From assembly GCF_008642235.1 (NCBI RefSeq), contig NZ_SJEV01000001.1, forward strand, positions 1,692,400 to 1,756,399: a stretch of DNA of 64,000 nucleotides. Reading direction: 5' to 3'. Each line of letters begins with the position of its first letter. Position 1 is the stretch's first letter. A program made the position numbers and the translations under genes. Below are positions 1-8,163 of this stretch, piece after piece. The stretch is from Planctomonas psychrotolerans. Lineage in GTDB: Bacteria; Actinomycetota; Actinomycetes; Actinomycetales; Microbacteriaceae. The notes under the pieces were generated by a model. That model had not been told where the DNA came from. It made no database searches and saw nothing but the letters and a program-made list of their open reading frames with translations.

Positions 1-85
1 ACACAGCCAACCCACCCCCTCCTGATAGCGGCGGGGGCGGACCCCCGCAGCGCGGCCCCCCCGGCCGTTCCGGTAAACGGGATGG

Positions 86-91
86 GATACT
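86..91 (+). promoter_or_regulatory. -10 box of an apparently leaderless gene
   Basis: GATACT lies 9 nt before the ATG at 101 and there is no Shine-Dalgarno sequence between them. The spacing fits a transcript that starts at or next to the start codon, which is common in actinobacteria. Confidence 0.45.
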
Positions 92-100
92 CTGGCGCGC

Positions 101-1066
101 ATGACCGGCCCCTCACCGCTCCCGAAGCGGCCAGATAGCGTGAGGTTTCCGCTCGAGCTGGTCTATCAGGCCGCCCGCATGTACTACGTCGACGACGCCA
201 CCCAGGTGGAGATCGCATCCGATCTCAACGTGTCGCGGCCCACCGTCAGTCGCCTCGTCGCCGAGGCCCGTCGTCTCGGGCTCGTGCGCATCGAGGTCGT
301 CGACCCGTTCCTCGACGAGACGCAGGGACTGGCCGAGGCCCTGCGAAACGCCCTCGGCCTGCGATCGGTGCATCTCACGGCCGTGAGCAATGCGGCCGCC
401 CCAGGCCGCGACCTCGCCGCTCCCGTTGCCGCGGCGATACAGGAGATGGACCTCCACGCCGGCGACGCGCTCCTCATGTCGCTGGGCCGCACGGTGCACG
501 ACCTCGCTCACTCCGGCCTGCTGCCGCCGTTGCCCGGTGTGGTGATCGTGCCCGCGGTGGGTGGTCAGACCGAGCCCCAGTCGTGGTTCCAGACCAACGA
601 GATCACCCGCATGGCGGCGGAGGCGACCGGAGCGCGGTCGAGCTTCCTCTTCGCGCAGACGCTGCCGAGTCCCGCGCTGCGAGCGAGCCTCGAGGACGAC
701 CCGGCGTTCCGCGAGGTGATGGCCCTGTGGCAGCGCGCCAAAGGCGCCCTGCTCGGCATCGGGGCCCCCACGGCCACCCGGCAGGTGCTGTCGTCCGCGC
801 TTCCCGACGAGGAGGGCCTCTTCGACGCCGCCGCCGGCGATGTGTGCCTCAACTTCTTCCGCGGAGACGGGTCTCCGCTCGAGTTCCCGGGGAGCGATCG
901 CATGGTCCGGGCGTCACGCGAAACCCTTGCGGCGGTGCCGTGGGCGGTGGGTGTCGCGGTAGGGATCGACAAGGTGCCGAGCATCGTCGGAGCCGTGCGC
1001 GCCCGGCTGGTCAATGCGCTGGTGACCGATGTCGTCACGGCGAGGGCGCTGCTGGCCGCCCTGTAG
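101..1066 (+). CDS. SorC-family sugar-binding transcriptional regulator
   Basis: A 321-residue cytoplasmic regulator of the SorC/DeoR (sugar-binding domain) family. The N-terminus (about residues 18-65) carries a winged helix-turn-helix with the typical text YVDDATQVEIASDLNVSRPT. The rest is the effector domain that in this family binds a phosphorylated sugar or polyol; LLGIGAP near residue 222 and an SVRAARLV-like C-terminal segment fit the family, as does the length. The ATG is preceded by a -10-like box rather than a ribosome-binding site. Its usual target would be a neighbouring sugar operon; upstream DNA is outside the window, so its regulon cannot be named. It may or may not control the acid-sugar genes downstream. 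Confidence 0.85.
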   Translation: MTGPSPLPKRPDSVRFPLELVYQAARMYYVDDATQVEIASDLNVSRPTVSRLVAEARRLGLVRIEVVDPFLDETQGLAEALRNALGLRSVHLTAVSNAAAPGRDLAAPVAAAIQEMDLHAGDALLMSLGRTVHDLAHSGLLPPLPGVVIVPAVGGQTEPQSWFQTNEITRMAAEATGARSSFLFAQTLPSPALRASLEDDPAFREVMALWQRAKGALLGIGAPTATRQVLSSALPDEEGLFDAAAGDVCLNFFRGDGSPLEFPGSDRMVRASRETLAAVPWAVGVAVGIDKVPSIVGAVRARLVNALVTDVVTARALLAAL

Positions 1067-1135
1067 CGGGTGCGGAGCCGGTCCGTCTTCACCCCTTCTT
1101 CCCCTTCTCACTCACTTCCTATCCCGAGGACGACC

Positions 1136-2341
1136 ATGAACAGCGCGCATACGACCACCGCACCGGGTACGGGCGCGGAGGGAAACGAGGGAGAAAGCGG
1201 TACTCGATCCGCGCGGGAACTGGTGAGCCGGGTGCGCGGGGGAGCGGTGCTGGCCGTCCTGACGCCCGCGACGGCGATTCTCGGGCGGATCCTCATCGTC
1301 GCGATCGCCGTGGTCGGGCTGGTCTATCTCCTCTCGCTGTTGTGGGTCGTCGTCTTCCCGCTGATCCTCGCCCTGCTGCTGTCCTCCATCCTCTGGCCGC
1401 TCAACCGCGGTCTGCGAAGCGGCCTGCCGAAGGCGGCAGCCGCGGGCATCACGGTTCTGGGGTTCCTGGCCGTCGCGATCACGATCGGATGGGCCGCTGC
1501 CGCCCTGTCCGTCGACGGGGTGCGCGAACTCTCCGTCAAGGCTGTCAACAACGTGCGCAACCTCGGCGAGTTCGCGGAATCACTGCCCTTCGCCGTTCCC
1601 GACGTCGACGAGTTCATCACCTCGGCGCTCGGCTGGCTGCGGGCGAACGTCGGCGCGATCCTGTCGCAGGTGGTCTCCGGAGTGGGCACGATCGGCTCCG
1701 TGGTCGTAACCATCCTGCTCGCGCTGGTTCTCACCTTCTTCTGCCTCAAGGACGGTGAGCGGTTCCCCGGATGGCTGCTCCGCTGGACGACCGGCACGGT
1801 GTTCGTGCACGTCGCAGAAGTCTCGTCCCGGAGCTGGCGGACCCTGTCCTCGTATGTCCTGTCGCAGGCGGCGGTGGCGCTCGTCGACGCGGTGCTCATC
1901 GGTACCGGCCTGTGGATCCTCGGGATTCCGCTCGCCCTGCCCCTGGCCGTGCTGATCTTCTTCGCGGGATTCCTTCCCGTGGTCGGCGCCGTGGCCACGG
2001 GCTTCCTCGCCACACTGGTCGCCCTGCTGTCGGACGGATGGGTGAAGGCGCTCATCGTCCTCGGCATCGTGCTGCTCGTGCAGCAGCTCGAGAGCAACGT
2101 GCTGCAACCGATTCTGGTCGGCAAATCGCTGAACCTCCATCCGGCCGTCGTGCTCACGGGGGTGACGGCCGGAGGAACCATCTTCGGCATCGTCGGGGCG
2201 TTCCTCGCCACGCCCGTGATCGCGGTGGTGATGGTCGTGTGCCAGTATGCGCGGGAGCAGATGCTGGAGCGTGTCACCGGGGCCAACACCGATGAGGAGG
2301 AGACGCTTCCGAGCGCCGGAACCGAGACGCGCACCGCCTGA
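1136..2341 (+). CDS. AI-2E family transporter (PerM/YdiK-like membrane protein)
   Basis: A 401-residue polytopic inner-membrane protein of the AI-2E/UPF0118 exporter family. Two hydrophobic helices begin near residue 50, followed by a longer loop, then several C-terminal helices. The family hallmark is the late segment around residues 270-340 with FLPVVGAVATG, LVQQLESNVLQPILVGKSLNLHP and VGAFLATPVIAV. Members move small molecules or ions, and the name does not prove export of AI-2. I chose the ATG at 1136 because GAGGA sits just upstream; an earlier in-frame GTG/ATG would add a low-complexity N-terminus. It lies 69 bp after the SorC gene and may be co-transcribed with it. Confidence 0.85.
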   Translation: MNSAHTTTAPGTGAEGNEGESGTRSARELVSRVRGGAVLAVLTPATAILGRILIVAIAVVGLVYLLSLLWVVVFPLILALLLSSILWPLNRGLRSGLPKAAAAGITVLGFLAVAITIGWAAAALSVDGVRELSVKAVNNVRNLGEFAESLPFAVPDVDEFITSALGWLRANVGAILSQVVSGVGTIGSVVVTILLALVLTFFCLKDGERFPGWLLRWTTGTVFVHVAEVSSRSWRTLSSYVLSQAAVALVDAVLIGTGLWILGIPLALPLAVLIFFAGFLPVVGAVATGFLATLVALLSDGWVKALIVLGIVLLVQQLESNVLQPILVGKSLNLHPAVVLTGVTAGGTIFGIVGAFLATPVIAVVMVVCQYAREQMLERVTGANTDEEETLPSAGTETRTA

Positions 2342-2409
2342 ACGACGATTCATCGGGCATCGGGGGTGCCGGTGCCATCCCCCTTCCCTCAGAACAGGAG
2401 ACACGCGAC

Positions 2410-3282
2410 ATGACCTCCCCCTCCCTCATCTCCCTCACCTTCGTCGGCGTCGGCGCCATCGGCCTGCCCATGGCCACGCTCCTCTCCCGCGCCGGACACG
2501 CCGTCACGGGCGTCGACCCGTTTCCCGCCGCGCGGGAGCGCGCCGCCGAGGCCGGATTCGACGCCGTCGCGTCATTCTCCGACGCCTCGGCATCCGACAC
2601 CGTGGTGGTGATGGTGGCAACACCCGACCAGCTGTCCGCTCTCGTGACGGAGGCGCTGACCACGGATGCCGTGAGCGGCACCACCTGGATCCTCATGTCC
2701 ACCGTCGGCCCCGCGGCCGTGCGCACCGAAGCCGACCGCCTGGGGAACGCGGGGGCCACCGTGATCGATGCGCCGGTGACCGGTGGGGTCGCGCGGGCGG
2801 TCACCGGCGACCTGGTGATCTTCGCCTCCGGTGCCGATGCCGACCTGGATTCCGTGCAGCCATTGCTCGAGGTACTCGGCACGGTGCGGCGGGTGGGTGC
2901 CGCCGTGGGCGACGGGCAGGCGATCAAAGTGGTGAATCAGCATCTGTGCTCCGTGCACATCGTCGCTGCGGCCGAAGCGCTTTGGCTGGCCGAGTCCCTC
3001 GGGCTCGACCGGTCGGCCGTGCTCGACCTGGTGTCGGGGGGAGCGGCCGGGTCGTGGATGCTGTCCGATCGGGGCCCGCGGATGCTGCTCGGAACGGATG
3101 CGCCGGTGACGAGCTCGGTGAACATCTTCGTCAAGGACAGCGGTCTGGTGGCCGACGCGGCGGAGTCGAGCGGCGCATCCGTGCCTCTGCTGGAGGTCGC
3201 CCGGGACCGCTTCACCTCAGCGGCCGAGCGAGGGCTCGGTCTGCGCGACGACAGCCGGGTGATCGAAACCTACGAGCGGTAG
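2410..3282 (+). CDS. NAD(P)-dependent oxidoreductase, beta-hydroxyacid dehydrogenase (HIBADH/LtnD) family
   Basis: A 290-residue soluble dehydrogenase. The Rossmann motif GVGAIG is at residues 13-18, the substrate-binding DAPVTGG at about 120-126, and the presumed catalytic lysine is K173 in AIKVVNQ. These are marks of the 3-hydroxyisobutyrate, tartronate-semialdehyde and L-threonate dehydrogenase family. In DUF1537 pathways an enzyme of this family (LtnD/DenD) oxidises a tetronate at C2 or C3. Position beside an isomerase, a TRAP transporter and a DUF1537 kinase supports an acid-sugar role, but substrate specificity is not readable here. An AGGAGA element precedes the ATG. It ends about 40 bp before the GntR-type operator that heads the next operon. 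Confidence 0.88.
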   Translation: MTSPSLISLTFVGVGAIGLPMATLLSRAGHAVTGVDPFPAARERAAEAGFDAVASFSDASASDTVVVMVATPDQLSALVTEALTTDAVSGTTWILMSTVGPAAVRTEADRLGNAGATVIDAPVTGGVARAVTGDLVIFASGADADLDSVQPLLEVLGTVRRVGAAVGDGQAIKVVNQHLCSVHIVAAAEALWLAESLGLDRSAVLDLVSGGAAGSWMLSDRGPRMLLGTDAPVTSSVNIFVKDSGLVADAAESSGASVPLLEVARDRFTSAAERGLGLRDDSRVIETYER

Positions 3283-3320
3283 TGGCGGAGGAGCCTGGCG
3301 CCAAGTTGTCCTTGAGGTGT

Positions 3321-3336
3321 TGACTGTTAACAGTTA
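3321..3336 (+). promoter_or_regulatory. Candidate GntR operator before the isomerase-SDR operon
   Basis: TGACTGTTAACAGTTA contains the perfect palindrome ACTGTTAACAGT (3323-3334). The same half-sites recur at 6086-6105 beside the GntR gene, giving the shared pattern ACTGT-N2-ACAGTTAG. It lies about 50 bp before the ATG at 3387. Seen directly; the assignment to the regulator at 5335-6027 is inferred. Confidence 0.65.
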
Positions 3337-3386
3337 GATCCTTACTCTGGTCCTGCGGTCCTTCCCGGCCGTGGACCAAAGGATCA

Positions 3387-4217
3387 ATGACGATGTTCTC
3401 CAACCGGCTCGGGTGCTCCTCGATCAGCTTCCGCCACCTCGACCTCGCGTCCGCGCTCTCGACCATCACGGAGCTGGGGTTCGACGAGATCGACCTCGGC
3501 GCCCTGCCCGGCGTGTGCGATCACGTTCCGTTCGTTCTGGATGCCACCGCCGTGGAGCAGGTGACGCGCACCGTGCGAGGCTCCGGGCTCCGGGTTCGCT
3601 CGGTGAACGGCGACATCGGAGACCTGAACGCCGACCTCGACGCCTCGGCCCGCAGTGCCCGGGATGCGCACCTCGACTCCCTGCTCGCTCTGGCGGAGGG
3701 AGTGGGGGCCAAGGCGCTCGTGCTGCCGTGCGGTGCCATCGATCACGAGCCGATCCGCACGCTCGACGAGGATCTCGATGTGGTCGCGGCCGAGCTGATC
3801 CGCGCTAGCGAACGGGCACGGGAGCGCGGTCTCGAGATCTGGACCGAGTCGCTGCACTTCCACCGCCTGTGCTGGAACCTCGACCGTGCCACCCTGCTCG
3901 CGGATCGCCTCGCCGGCTCCGGCGTGGGCATCGTCATGGACTTCAGTCACATCGTCGCGTCGGGTGGATCTCCAGACGACTTCGTCCGCCGCTTCGCCGA
4001 CCGGATCGCCCACGTGCACCTGCGTGACGCGGTGGCCGGCAACATCAACCTCAGCATCGGGAAGGGCGCCGTCGACTTCGCCGGGGGACTGCGTGCGCTC
4101 GCCGCGGCCGGGTACTCCGGGCACTTCGCGCTGGAGCTCGAGACCCGCGACATCACTCACGAGGAGCGTCCCGCTGCCACGGCGGACGCCGCGCGCCTCA
4201 TCACGTCGTACCTCTGA
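3387..4217 (+). CDS. Sugar phosphate isomerase/epimerase-like TIM-barrel protein
   Basis: A 276-residue protein of the xylose-isomerase-like TIM-barrel superfamily (AP endonuclease family 2), which includes hydroxypyruvate, 2-oxo-tetronate (OtnI) and 3-keto sugar isomerases. Likely metal ligands are E154 in IWTESLHFHR, D185 in IVMDFSHI, H211 in HVHLRDA and E250 or E252 in ALELETRD, the usual Glu-Asp-His-Glu set. It probably interconverts a keto acid sugar or its aldose form. It heads a two-gene operon with the SDR downstream (47 bp gap) and lies behind a strong palindromic operator. The first codon is ATG ACG ATG; the second ATG, two codons later, is also possible. Exact substrate unknown. 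Confidence 0.82.
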   Translation: MTMFSNRLGCSSISFRHLDLASALSTITELGFDEIDLGALPGVCDHVPFVLDATAVEQVTRTVRGSGLRVRSVNGDIGDLNADLDASARSARDAHLDSLLALAEGVGAKALVLPCGAIDHEPIRTLDEDLDVVAAELIRASERARERGLEIWTESLHFHRLCWNLDRATLLADRLAGSGVGIVMDFSHIVASGGSPDDFVRRFADRIAHVHLRDAVAGNINLSIGKGAVDFAGGLRALAAAGYSGHFALELETRDITHEERPAATADAARLITSYL

Positions 4218-4264
4218 TCCGACTCTTCCCCACTCACCCATTCACCTCTCACCGTAGGAGCACC

Positions 4265-5038
4265 ATGACCACCAGCACTCGCACCGCCGTCATCACCGGA
4301 GCCACATCGGACCGGGGGATCGGCATGACCACCGCACGCCGCTTCGCCGCCGGTGGGTGGTCGATCGTCATCCTCGACCTCGACGGGGAGAAGTCCTCCG
4401 CGGTCGCGGCGGATATCGGTAACGAGTACGGCGTTCAGGCCTTCGGCCACCAGATCGACGTGGCCGACGAGGCCTCGGTCGCCGCAGCCCACGACGCCGT
4501 GGCCGCGGAAGTGGAAGCGGGGCGCCTGCAGCCCGTCGGAGCTTTGGCCAACATCGCCGGGATCACCTCGCCCGTTCCGTTCCTCGAGACGACCCTCGAC
4601 CTGTGGAACAAGGTCATGAACGTCAACGCCACCGGCACCTACCTGGTCACCCGCGCATTCCTGCCCGGCATGCTCGCGAACAACTGGGGCCGCATCATCA
4701 ACATGTCGTCGGTGTCCGCGCAGCGCGGCGGCGGAGTCTTCGGCAAGGTGCCGTACTCGGCGGCGAAGGCGGCGATCCTCGGCTTCACGAAGGCGCTCGC
4801 GCGCGAGCTGGGGGACAACGGCGTCACGGTGAACGCCGTCGCGCCCGGTGCGGTGGACACCAACATCCGCGTCGGCACGACGCCGGAGCTCGAGGCCGCC
4901 ATCGCCAGCGACATCCCGCTGGGCCGCACCGCCACGACCGATGAGGTCGCTGCAGTGATCGTGTTCCTCGCCTCCGCCGACGCCGGTTACCTCACCGGCA
5001 CCACGATCGACATCAATGGCGGTAGCCACCTCCACTGA
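4265..5038 (+). CDS. SDR family oxidoreductase
   Basis: A 257-residue classical short-chain dehydrogenase. The cofactor motif is TGATSDRGIG (residues 11-20), longer by one residue than the common TGxxxGIG. NNAG is replaced by NIAG (about 96-99). The catalytic set is S149, Y164 and K168 in YSAAK. The C-terminal TGTTIDINGG segment is typical. It likely oxidises or reduces a hydroxyl group of a sugar or sugar acid with NAD(P)H. GTAGGAG just before the ATG is a good ribosome-binding site. It is the last gene of the operon begun at 3387; a repeat array follows directly after its stop. Confidence 0.88.
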   Translation: MTTSTRTAVITGATSDRGIGMTTARRFAAGGWSIVILDLDGEKSSAVAADIGNEYGVQAFGHQIDVADEASVAAAHDAVAAEVEAGRLQPVGALANIAGITSPVPFLETTLDLWNKVMNVNATGTYLVTRAFLPGMLANNWGRIINMSSVSAQRGGGVFGKVPYSAAKAAILGFTKALARELGDNGVTVNAVAPGAVDTNIRVGTTPELEAAIASDIPLGRTATTDEVAAVIVFLASADAGYLTGTTIDINGGSHLH

Positions 5039-5050
5039 CCGCGCGCGGCC

Positions 5051-5293
5051 CGGTCGCTGAGCCTGTCGAAGCGACGTGAGGTGCGTTCCGTACGGTCGCT
5101 GAGCCTGTCGAAGCGACGCAGGGTGCGTTTCGTCCCTTCGACGAGCTCAGGGACCGTGGGGTCGCGACGCAGGGTGCGTTCCGGATACGGTCGCTGAGCC
5201 TGTCGAAGCGACGTGGGGTGCGTTCCATACGGTCGCTGAGCCTGTCGAAGCGACGTGGGGTGCGTCCTGTCCCTTCGACGGGCTCAGGGACCG
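5051..5293. repeat. Array of six REP-like palindromic repeats
   Basis: Four copies of CGGTCGCTGAGCCTGTCGAA followed by GCGACG begin at 5051, 5093, 5188 and 5230. The pairs 5051/5093 and 5188/5230 have an exact 42-bp period because the linkers (around GGTGCGTTCC) are also nearly identical. Two copies of the companion form, CCCTTCGACGAGCTCAGGGA with ACC after it, lie in the opposite sense at 5132-5156 and 5269-5293. The array fills the gap between the convergent SDR and GntR genes. Related copies occur at 11668, 57260-57402 and inside lhr at 61957. It may act as a bidirectional terminator or be a mobilised REP/BIME element; function is inferred. Confidence 0.85.
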
Positions 5294-5334
5294 TGGGGCG
5301 TGACGTGCGGTCCGCGCGACGTGCGGGGGAGTGG

Positions 5335-6027
5335 TCAGGCGGACTGCTGGGCGTTCATCGCGACGAGGATGCGATCGGCAGCCTCCTCCATGTGCGCGTG
5401 CAAGAAGGCACGGCCGGCATCCACGTCGCCCTGTTCCAGCAGCTCGACGATCGGCAGGTGCCTCGAGTGGGCCATGTTGGCCAGGGCGCTGTCGGGCCCG
5501 GCCGCCGTCATCGCCGCGCGAGACAGTCCGCGCACGCTGAGCCACGACGAGTACAGGGTCTCGTTGCCGCTCAACCGGCACATCGTCGCGTGGAAGTCGA
5601 GGTCCGTCTCCAGCCGGTCGCTCATCGGCGCGTCGGTGTTCTCGAACCGGCTCAGCTGCGTGCGGAGCGCCTCGACGATGGTTCCGCGATCCGAACGCGC
5701 GCAGATGGTCTCGAACGCGAGCGTTTCGAGGGCGGCGCGCACGGCGAAGATGTCCTCCACCTGATGCGCTTCCACCACTCGGACGCGTAGTCGCCCCCGT
5801 GCATCGCTCTGCACGAGACCCTCCTGCTCGAGGTGCCGAAGCGCCTCGCGCAGGGTGCCCCTGCTGACGGTGAGGGCCTCGCTCAGATCCACCTCGGCGA
5901 GGTGTGTTCCGGGAGGAAGCTGTCCCACCGAGATCGCTTCCCGAAGCCGGGCGAGAGTGAGTTCGCGGAGGGTGTGACGGTCGACTCCCCCGAGCGAACT
6001 GATTGCGCTGCGCCGTTCACTGGTCAC
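5335..6027 (-). CDS. GntR family (FadR/FCD type) transcriptional regulator
   Basis: A 230-residue repressor-type regulator. The winged helix lies at about residues 18-80 with LTLARLREAISVGQLPPGT and VSRGTLREALRHLEQEGLV, followed by an all-helical FCD effector domain (about 95-220). FCD domains bind small organic or sugar acids, often with a metal held by histidines, as in DFHATMCRLSGN. I chose the GTG at 6027 because AAAGGAG lies 5 bp before it. The gene is divergent from the TRAP operon. The matching operators at 6086-6105 and 3321-3336 suggest that it represses itself, the TRAP genes and the isomerase-SDR operon. Confidence 0.88.
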   Translation of the reverse strand: MTSERRSAISSLGGVDRHTLRELTLARLREAISVGQLPPGTHLAEVDLSEALTVSRGTLREALRHLEQEGLVQSDARGRLRVRVVEAHQVEDIFAVRAALETLAFETICARSDRGTIVEALRTQLSRFENTDAPMSDRLETDLDFHATMCRLSGNETLYSSWLSVRGLSRAAMTAAGPDSALANMAHSRHLPIVELLEQGDVDAGRAFLHAHMEEAADRILVAMNAQQSA

Positions 6028-6085
6028 GGATGCTCCTTTGCGTGGCTTCCCACAGCGTAGATGACGCCTGACCTTATGACAACGA

Positions 6086-6105
6086 TCTAACTGTTGACAG
6101 TTAGA
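6086..6105 (+). promoter_or_regulatory. Candidate GntR operator in the GntR/TRAP intergene
   Basis: TCTAACTGTTGACAGTTAGA is an inverted repeat with perfect 9-bp arms around a TG centre. It matches the site at 3321-3336. It lies 59 bp before the GntR start and about 130 bp before the TRAP operon, so it could serve both genes. Confidence 0.7.
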
Positions 6106-6171
6106 CAGTGCATGTGGTTTGCTGGGCGACACAGCAGGCTAAAGTTTCGCCCGCGAGTGTACGTAAACAAA

Positions 6172-6187
6172 GTGGTATCGGTTACAC
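6172..6187 (+). promoter_or_regulatory. Candidate LacI-family operator before the TRAP operon
   Basis: GTGGTATCGGTTACAC fits the LacI-type half-site pattern centred on CG. It differs at one base from the site at 29002-29017, and the flanks match too (AACAAA before it, TCG after it). A second overlapping inverted repeat, GTGGTATC at 6172-6179 with GATACCAC at 6194-6201, is also present. Likely bound by the LacI protein encoded at 27909-28943 (inference). Confidence 0.65.
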
Positions 6188-6294
6188 TCGCTTGATACCA
6201 CCCCGACGGGGCCCAACTCAATCGCAAAGGAGCGATCATCACAACGATCAAATGGGTCGACAAGGCGCTGACGAAGCTCGACCTCGTTCTTCAA

Positions 6295-6795
6295 GTGGTG
6301 GCAGTCATGCTGCTCGGTTTGGTGCTGTTCGCAGTCACCTGGCAGGTGCTCGCCCGCTACGTCATCTCGGTATCGACGCCCTGGACCGTCGAGCTGGCCT
6401 CCTACAGCTTCGTGTGGTTGTCGATGATCGGCATCGCCCTCGGGGTGCGTCGCGGTAGGCACATGCTGCTCGACGTGTGGGACTACCTGCCGTACCGCCG
6501 CTGGCTCATCATCGCCCTCGACACGATCGCGGCCGTCGTCGTGGTCGTCGTGCTCGCGCTGCTGGTGTGGTTCGGGATCGAGAGTCTCGCGCCCGCCTTC
6601 CGCCGCACCATGCCGGGCCTCGGTCTCCCGTACGCCTACGTGACCCTCGCGGTTCCGGTGGGCGCCGGCCTTGCCCTCATCTTCGCCGTCGAGGCGTGGT
6701 GGGTCGGGGTGCACCGCAAGCGCGGCGAGGAGCGGACGGAAATCGGAACGCTCTTCCAGCCGGCTGACTCAGTGATCGTCAAGGGAGAGATCTAA
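6295..6795 (+). CDS. TRAP transporter small permease subunit (DctQ)
   Basis: The small membrane subunit of a tripartite ATP-independent periplasmic transporter, with four predicted membrane helices. Typical text includes TWQVLARYVISVSTPWT, ELASYSFVWLSMIG and GLPYAYVTLAVP. The first canonical in-frame start is GTG at 6295 (166 residues), but no ribosome-binding site precedes it. A strong AAAGGAG at 6226-6232 instead points to ATC codons at 6235 or 6238, which would restore the usual N-terminal amphipathic stretch IKWVDKALTKLDLVLQ. I give the canonical start; the true protein is probably about 185 residues long. It forms an operon with DctM (2 bp gap) and DctP. Sits behind GntR and LacI sites. 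Confidence 0.85.
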   Translation: MVAVMLLGLVLFAVTWQVLARYVISVSTPWTVELASYSFVWLSMIGIALGVRRGRHMLLDVWDYLPYRRWLIIALDTIAAVVVVVVLALLVWFGIESLAPAFRRTMPGLGLPYAYVTLAVPVGAGLALIFAVEAWWVGVHRKRGEERTEIGTLFQPADSVIVKGEI

Positions 6796-6797
6796 CC

Positions 6798-8117
6798 GTG
6801 GGACCGCTACTTCTCGGCAACTTCGCCGTCACCATGCTGTTGCGAATCCCCATCGGATTCGCGCTCGCCGCCGCCTCGCTCCTGTCGCTCTGGCTGCTCA
6901 CCGACGTTCCCCTCACCATCGGCGCTCAGCGCATCGTTGCCGGGATCACCCCGTTCTCGCTGCTCGCCATTCCGCTGTTCATCCTCGCCGGCGGCATCAT
7001 GAATGCGGGCGGCATCACCCGCCGCCTGCTCGACCTGGCCGACTCGATCGTGGGTGGCATGCGCGGCGGTCTGGCGCAGACCAATGTGCTGTCCGCGCTG
7101 TTCTTCGGTGGCATCTCCGGATCGGCAGTCGCCGACATCTCGAGCCTCGGGCGCATCCTCATCCCCGCGATGAAGGCCCGTGACTACAAGGCGGCATTCT
7201 CGGCAGCCGTCACCGCCGCGTCACCGGTCGTTGCGCCGATCATGCCGCCGAGCATCACGATGATCGTGTACGGAGTGGTGAGCGGCACCTCGATCGGCGC
7301 GCTGTTCTTCGCGGGCATCATCCCGGCCATCCTGTACATCGCGCTCGTGATGATCACCGTGCACCTCACGGTGCGCCGCCAGGGATTCACCGACGAGGCC
7401 ATCTCCAAGGTGGCGGACATCAAAGATGTCGGCAAGACCGCGAAAGCCGACCGTCCGAAGTTCTGGCCCTCGCTCTACGCGGGAATCCCGGCACTGATCC
7501 TGCCCGTGATCATCCTGGCCGGCATCCGCTTCGGACTCTTCACGCCCACCGAGGCGGCTGCTGTCGCGGTCGTGTACGCGTTGCTCGTCGGGTGGTTCGT
7601 GTACCGGGAACTGTCATTCAAGAAGCTCGTGCATTCCATGGCCGACTCCACGCTGATCGTCGGTCTCATCATGCTCGTTCTCGCGGCGGCTCAGCTGTAC
7701 TCGTGGGCGCTCACCTCGGGTCGGGTTCCTCAGGCGGCCGCTGAGGCGATCTTCGGACTGAGCGAGAACCCGATCGTGCTGCTCCTCATGCTGAACCTCC
7801 TCCTCCTCGTGGTCGGGATGTTCATCGAGGCGAACGCCGCGCTGATCATCATCACGCCCATCCTCCTGCCGATGGCCGTCTCGATCGGCGTCGACCCGGT
7901 GCACCTCGGCGTCATCATCGTCGCCAATCTCGGTGTCGGGCTCCTGACCCCTCCGGTCGGTATCGCCCTGATGCTGTCGGCGGAGATCGCCAAGGTGCAG
8001 ATGATCAGCGCGGTGAAAGCCGTCTGGCCGTTCCTCGTCACCGGCATGGTCTTCATCCTGCTCATCACGTTCATTCCGCAGATCTCACTGTGGTTGCCGT
8101 CCGTGCTCATGCCCTAA
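6798..8117 (+). CDS. TRAP transporter large permease subunit (DctM)
   Basis: A 439-residue membrane protein with about 12 helices, the ion-coupled translocation subunit of a TRAP transporter. Family text includes PLFILAGGIMNAGGIT, GMRGGLAQTNVLSALFFGGISGSAVADISSLG, and VGMFIEANAALIIITPILLP. The length is normal for the family. GTG start at 6798, preceded by AAGGGAGA. It works with DctQ and the binding protein DctP to import organic or sugar acids using a sodium gradient. Context points to a tetronate-like acid or related sugar acid; dicarboxylates cannot be excluded. Confidence 0.92.
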   Translation: MGPLLLGNFAVTMLLRIPIGFALAAASLLSLWLLTDVPLTIGAQRIVAGITPFSLLAIPLFILAGGIMNAGGITRRLLDLADSIVGGMRGGLAQTNVLSALFFGGISGSAVADISSLGRILIPAMKARDYKAAFSAAVTAASPVVAPIMPPSITMIVYGVVSGTSIGALFFAGIIPAILYIALVMITVHLTVRRQGFTDEAISKVADIKDVGKTAKADRPKFWPSLYAGIPALILPVIILAGIRFGLFTPTEAAAVAVVYALLVGWFVYRELSFKKLVHSMADSTLIVGLIMLVLAAAQLYSWALTSGRVPQAAAEAIFGLSENPIVLLLMLNLLLLVVGMFIEANAALIIITPILLPMAVSIGVDPVHLGVIIVANLGVGLLTPPVGIALMLSAEIAKVQMISAVKAVWPFLVTGMVFILLITFIPQISLWLPSVLMP

Positions 8118-8163
8118 GTCCCCCACCCCCCCTGCACCACACTCACACACAAGGAAGTGCACC

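Noticed and set aside
5051-5293. Possible CRISPR array
   Set aside because: Linkers are near-identical rather than unique, copies occur in both orientations, and no cas gene is present.
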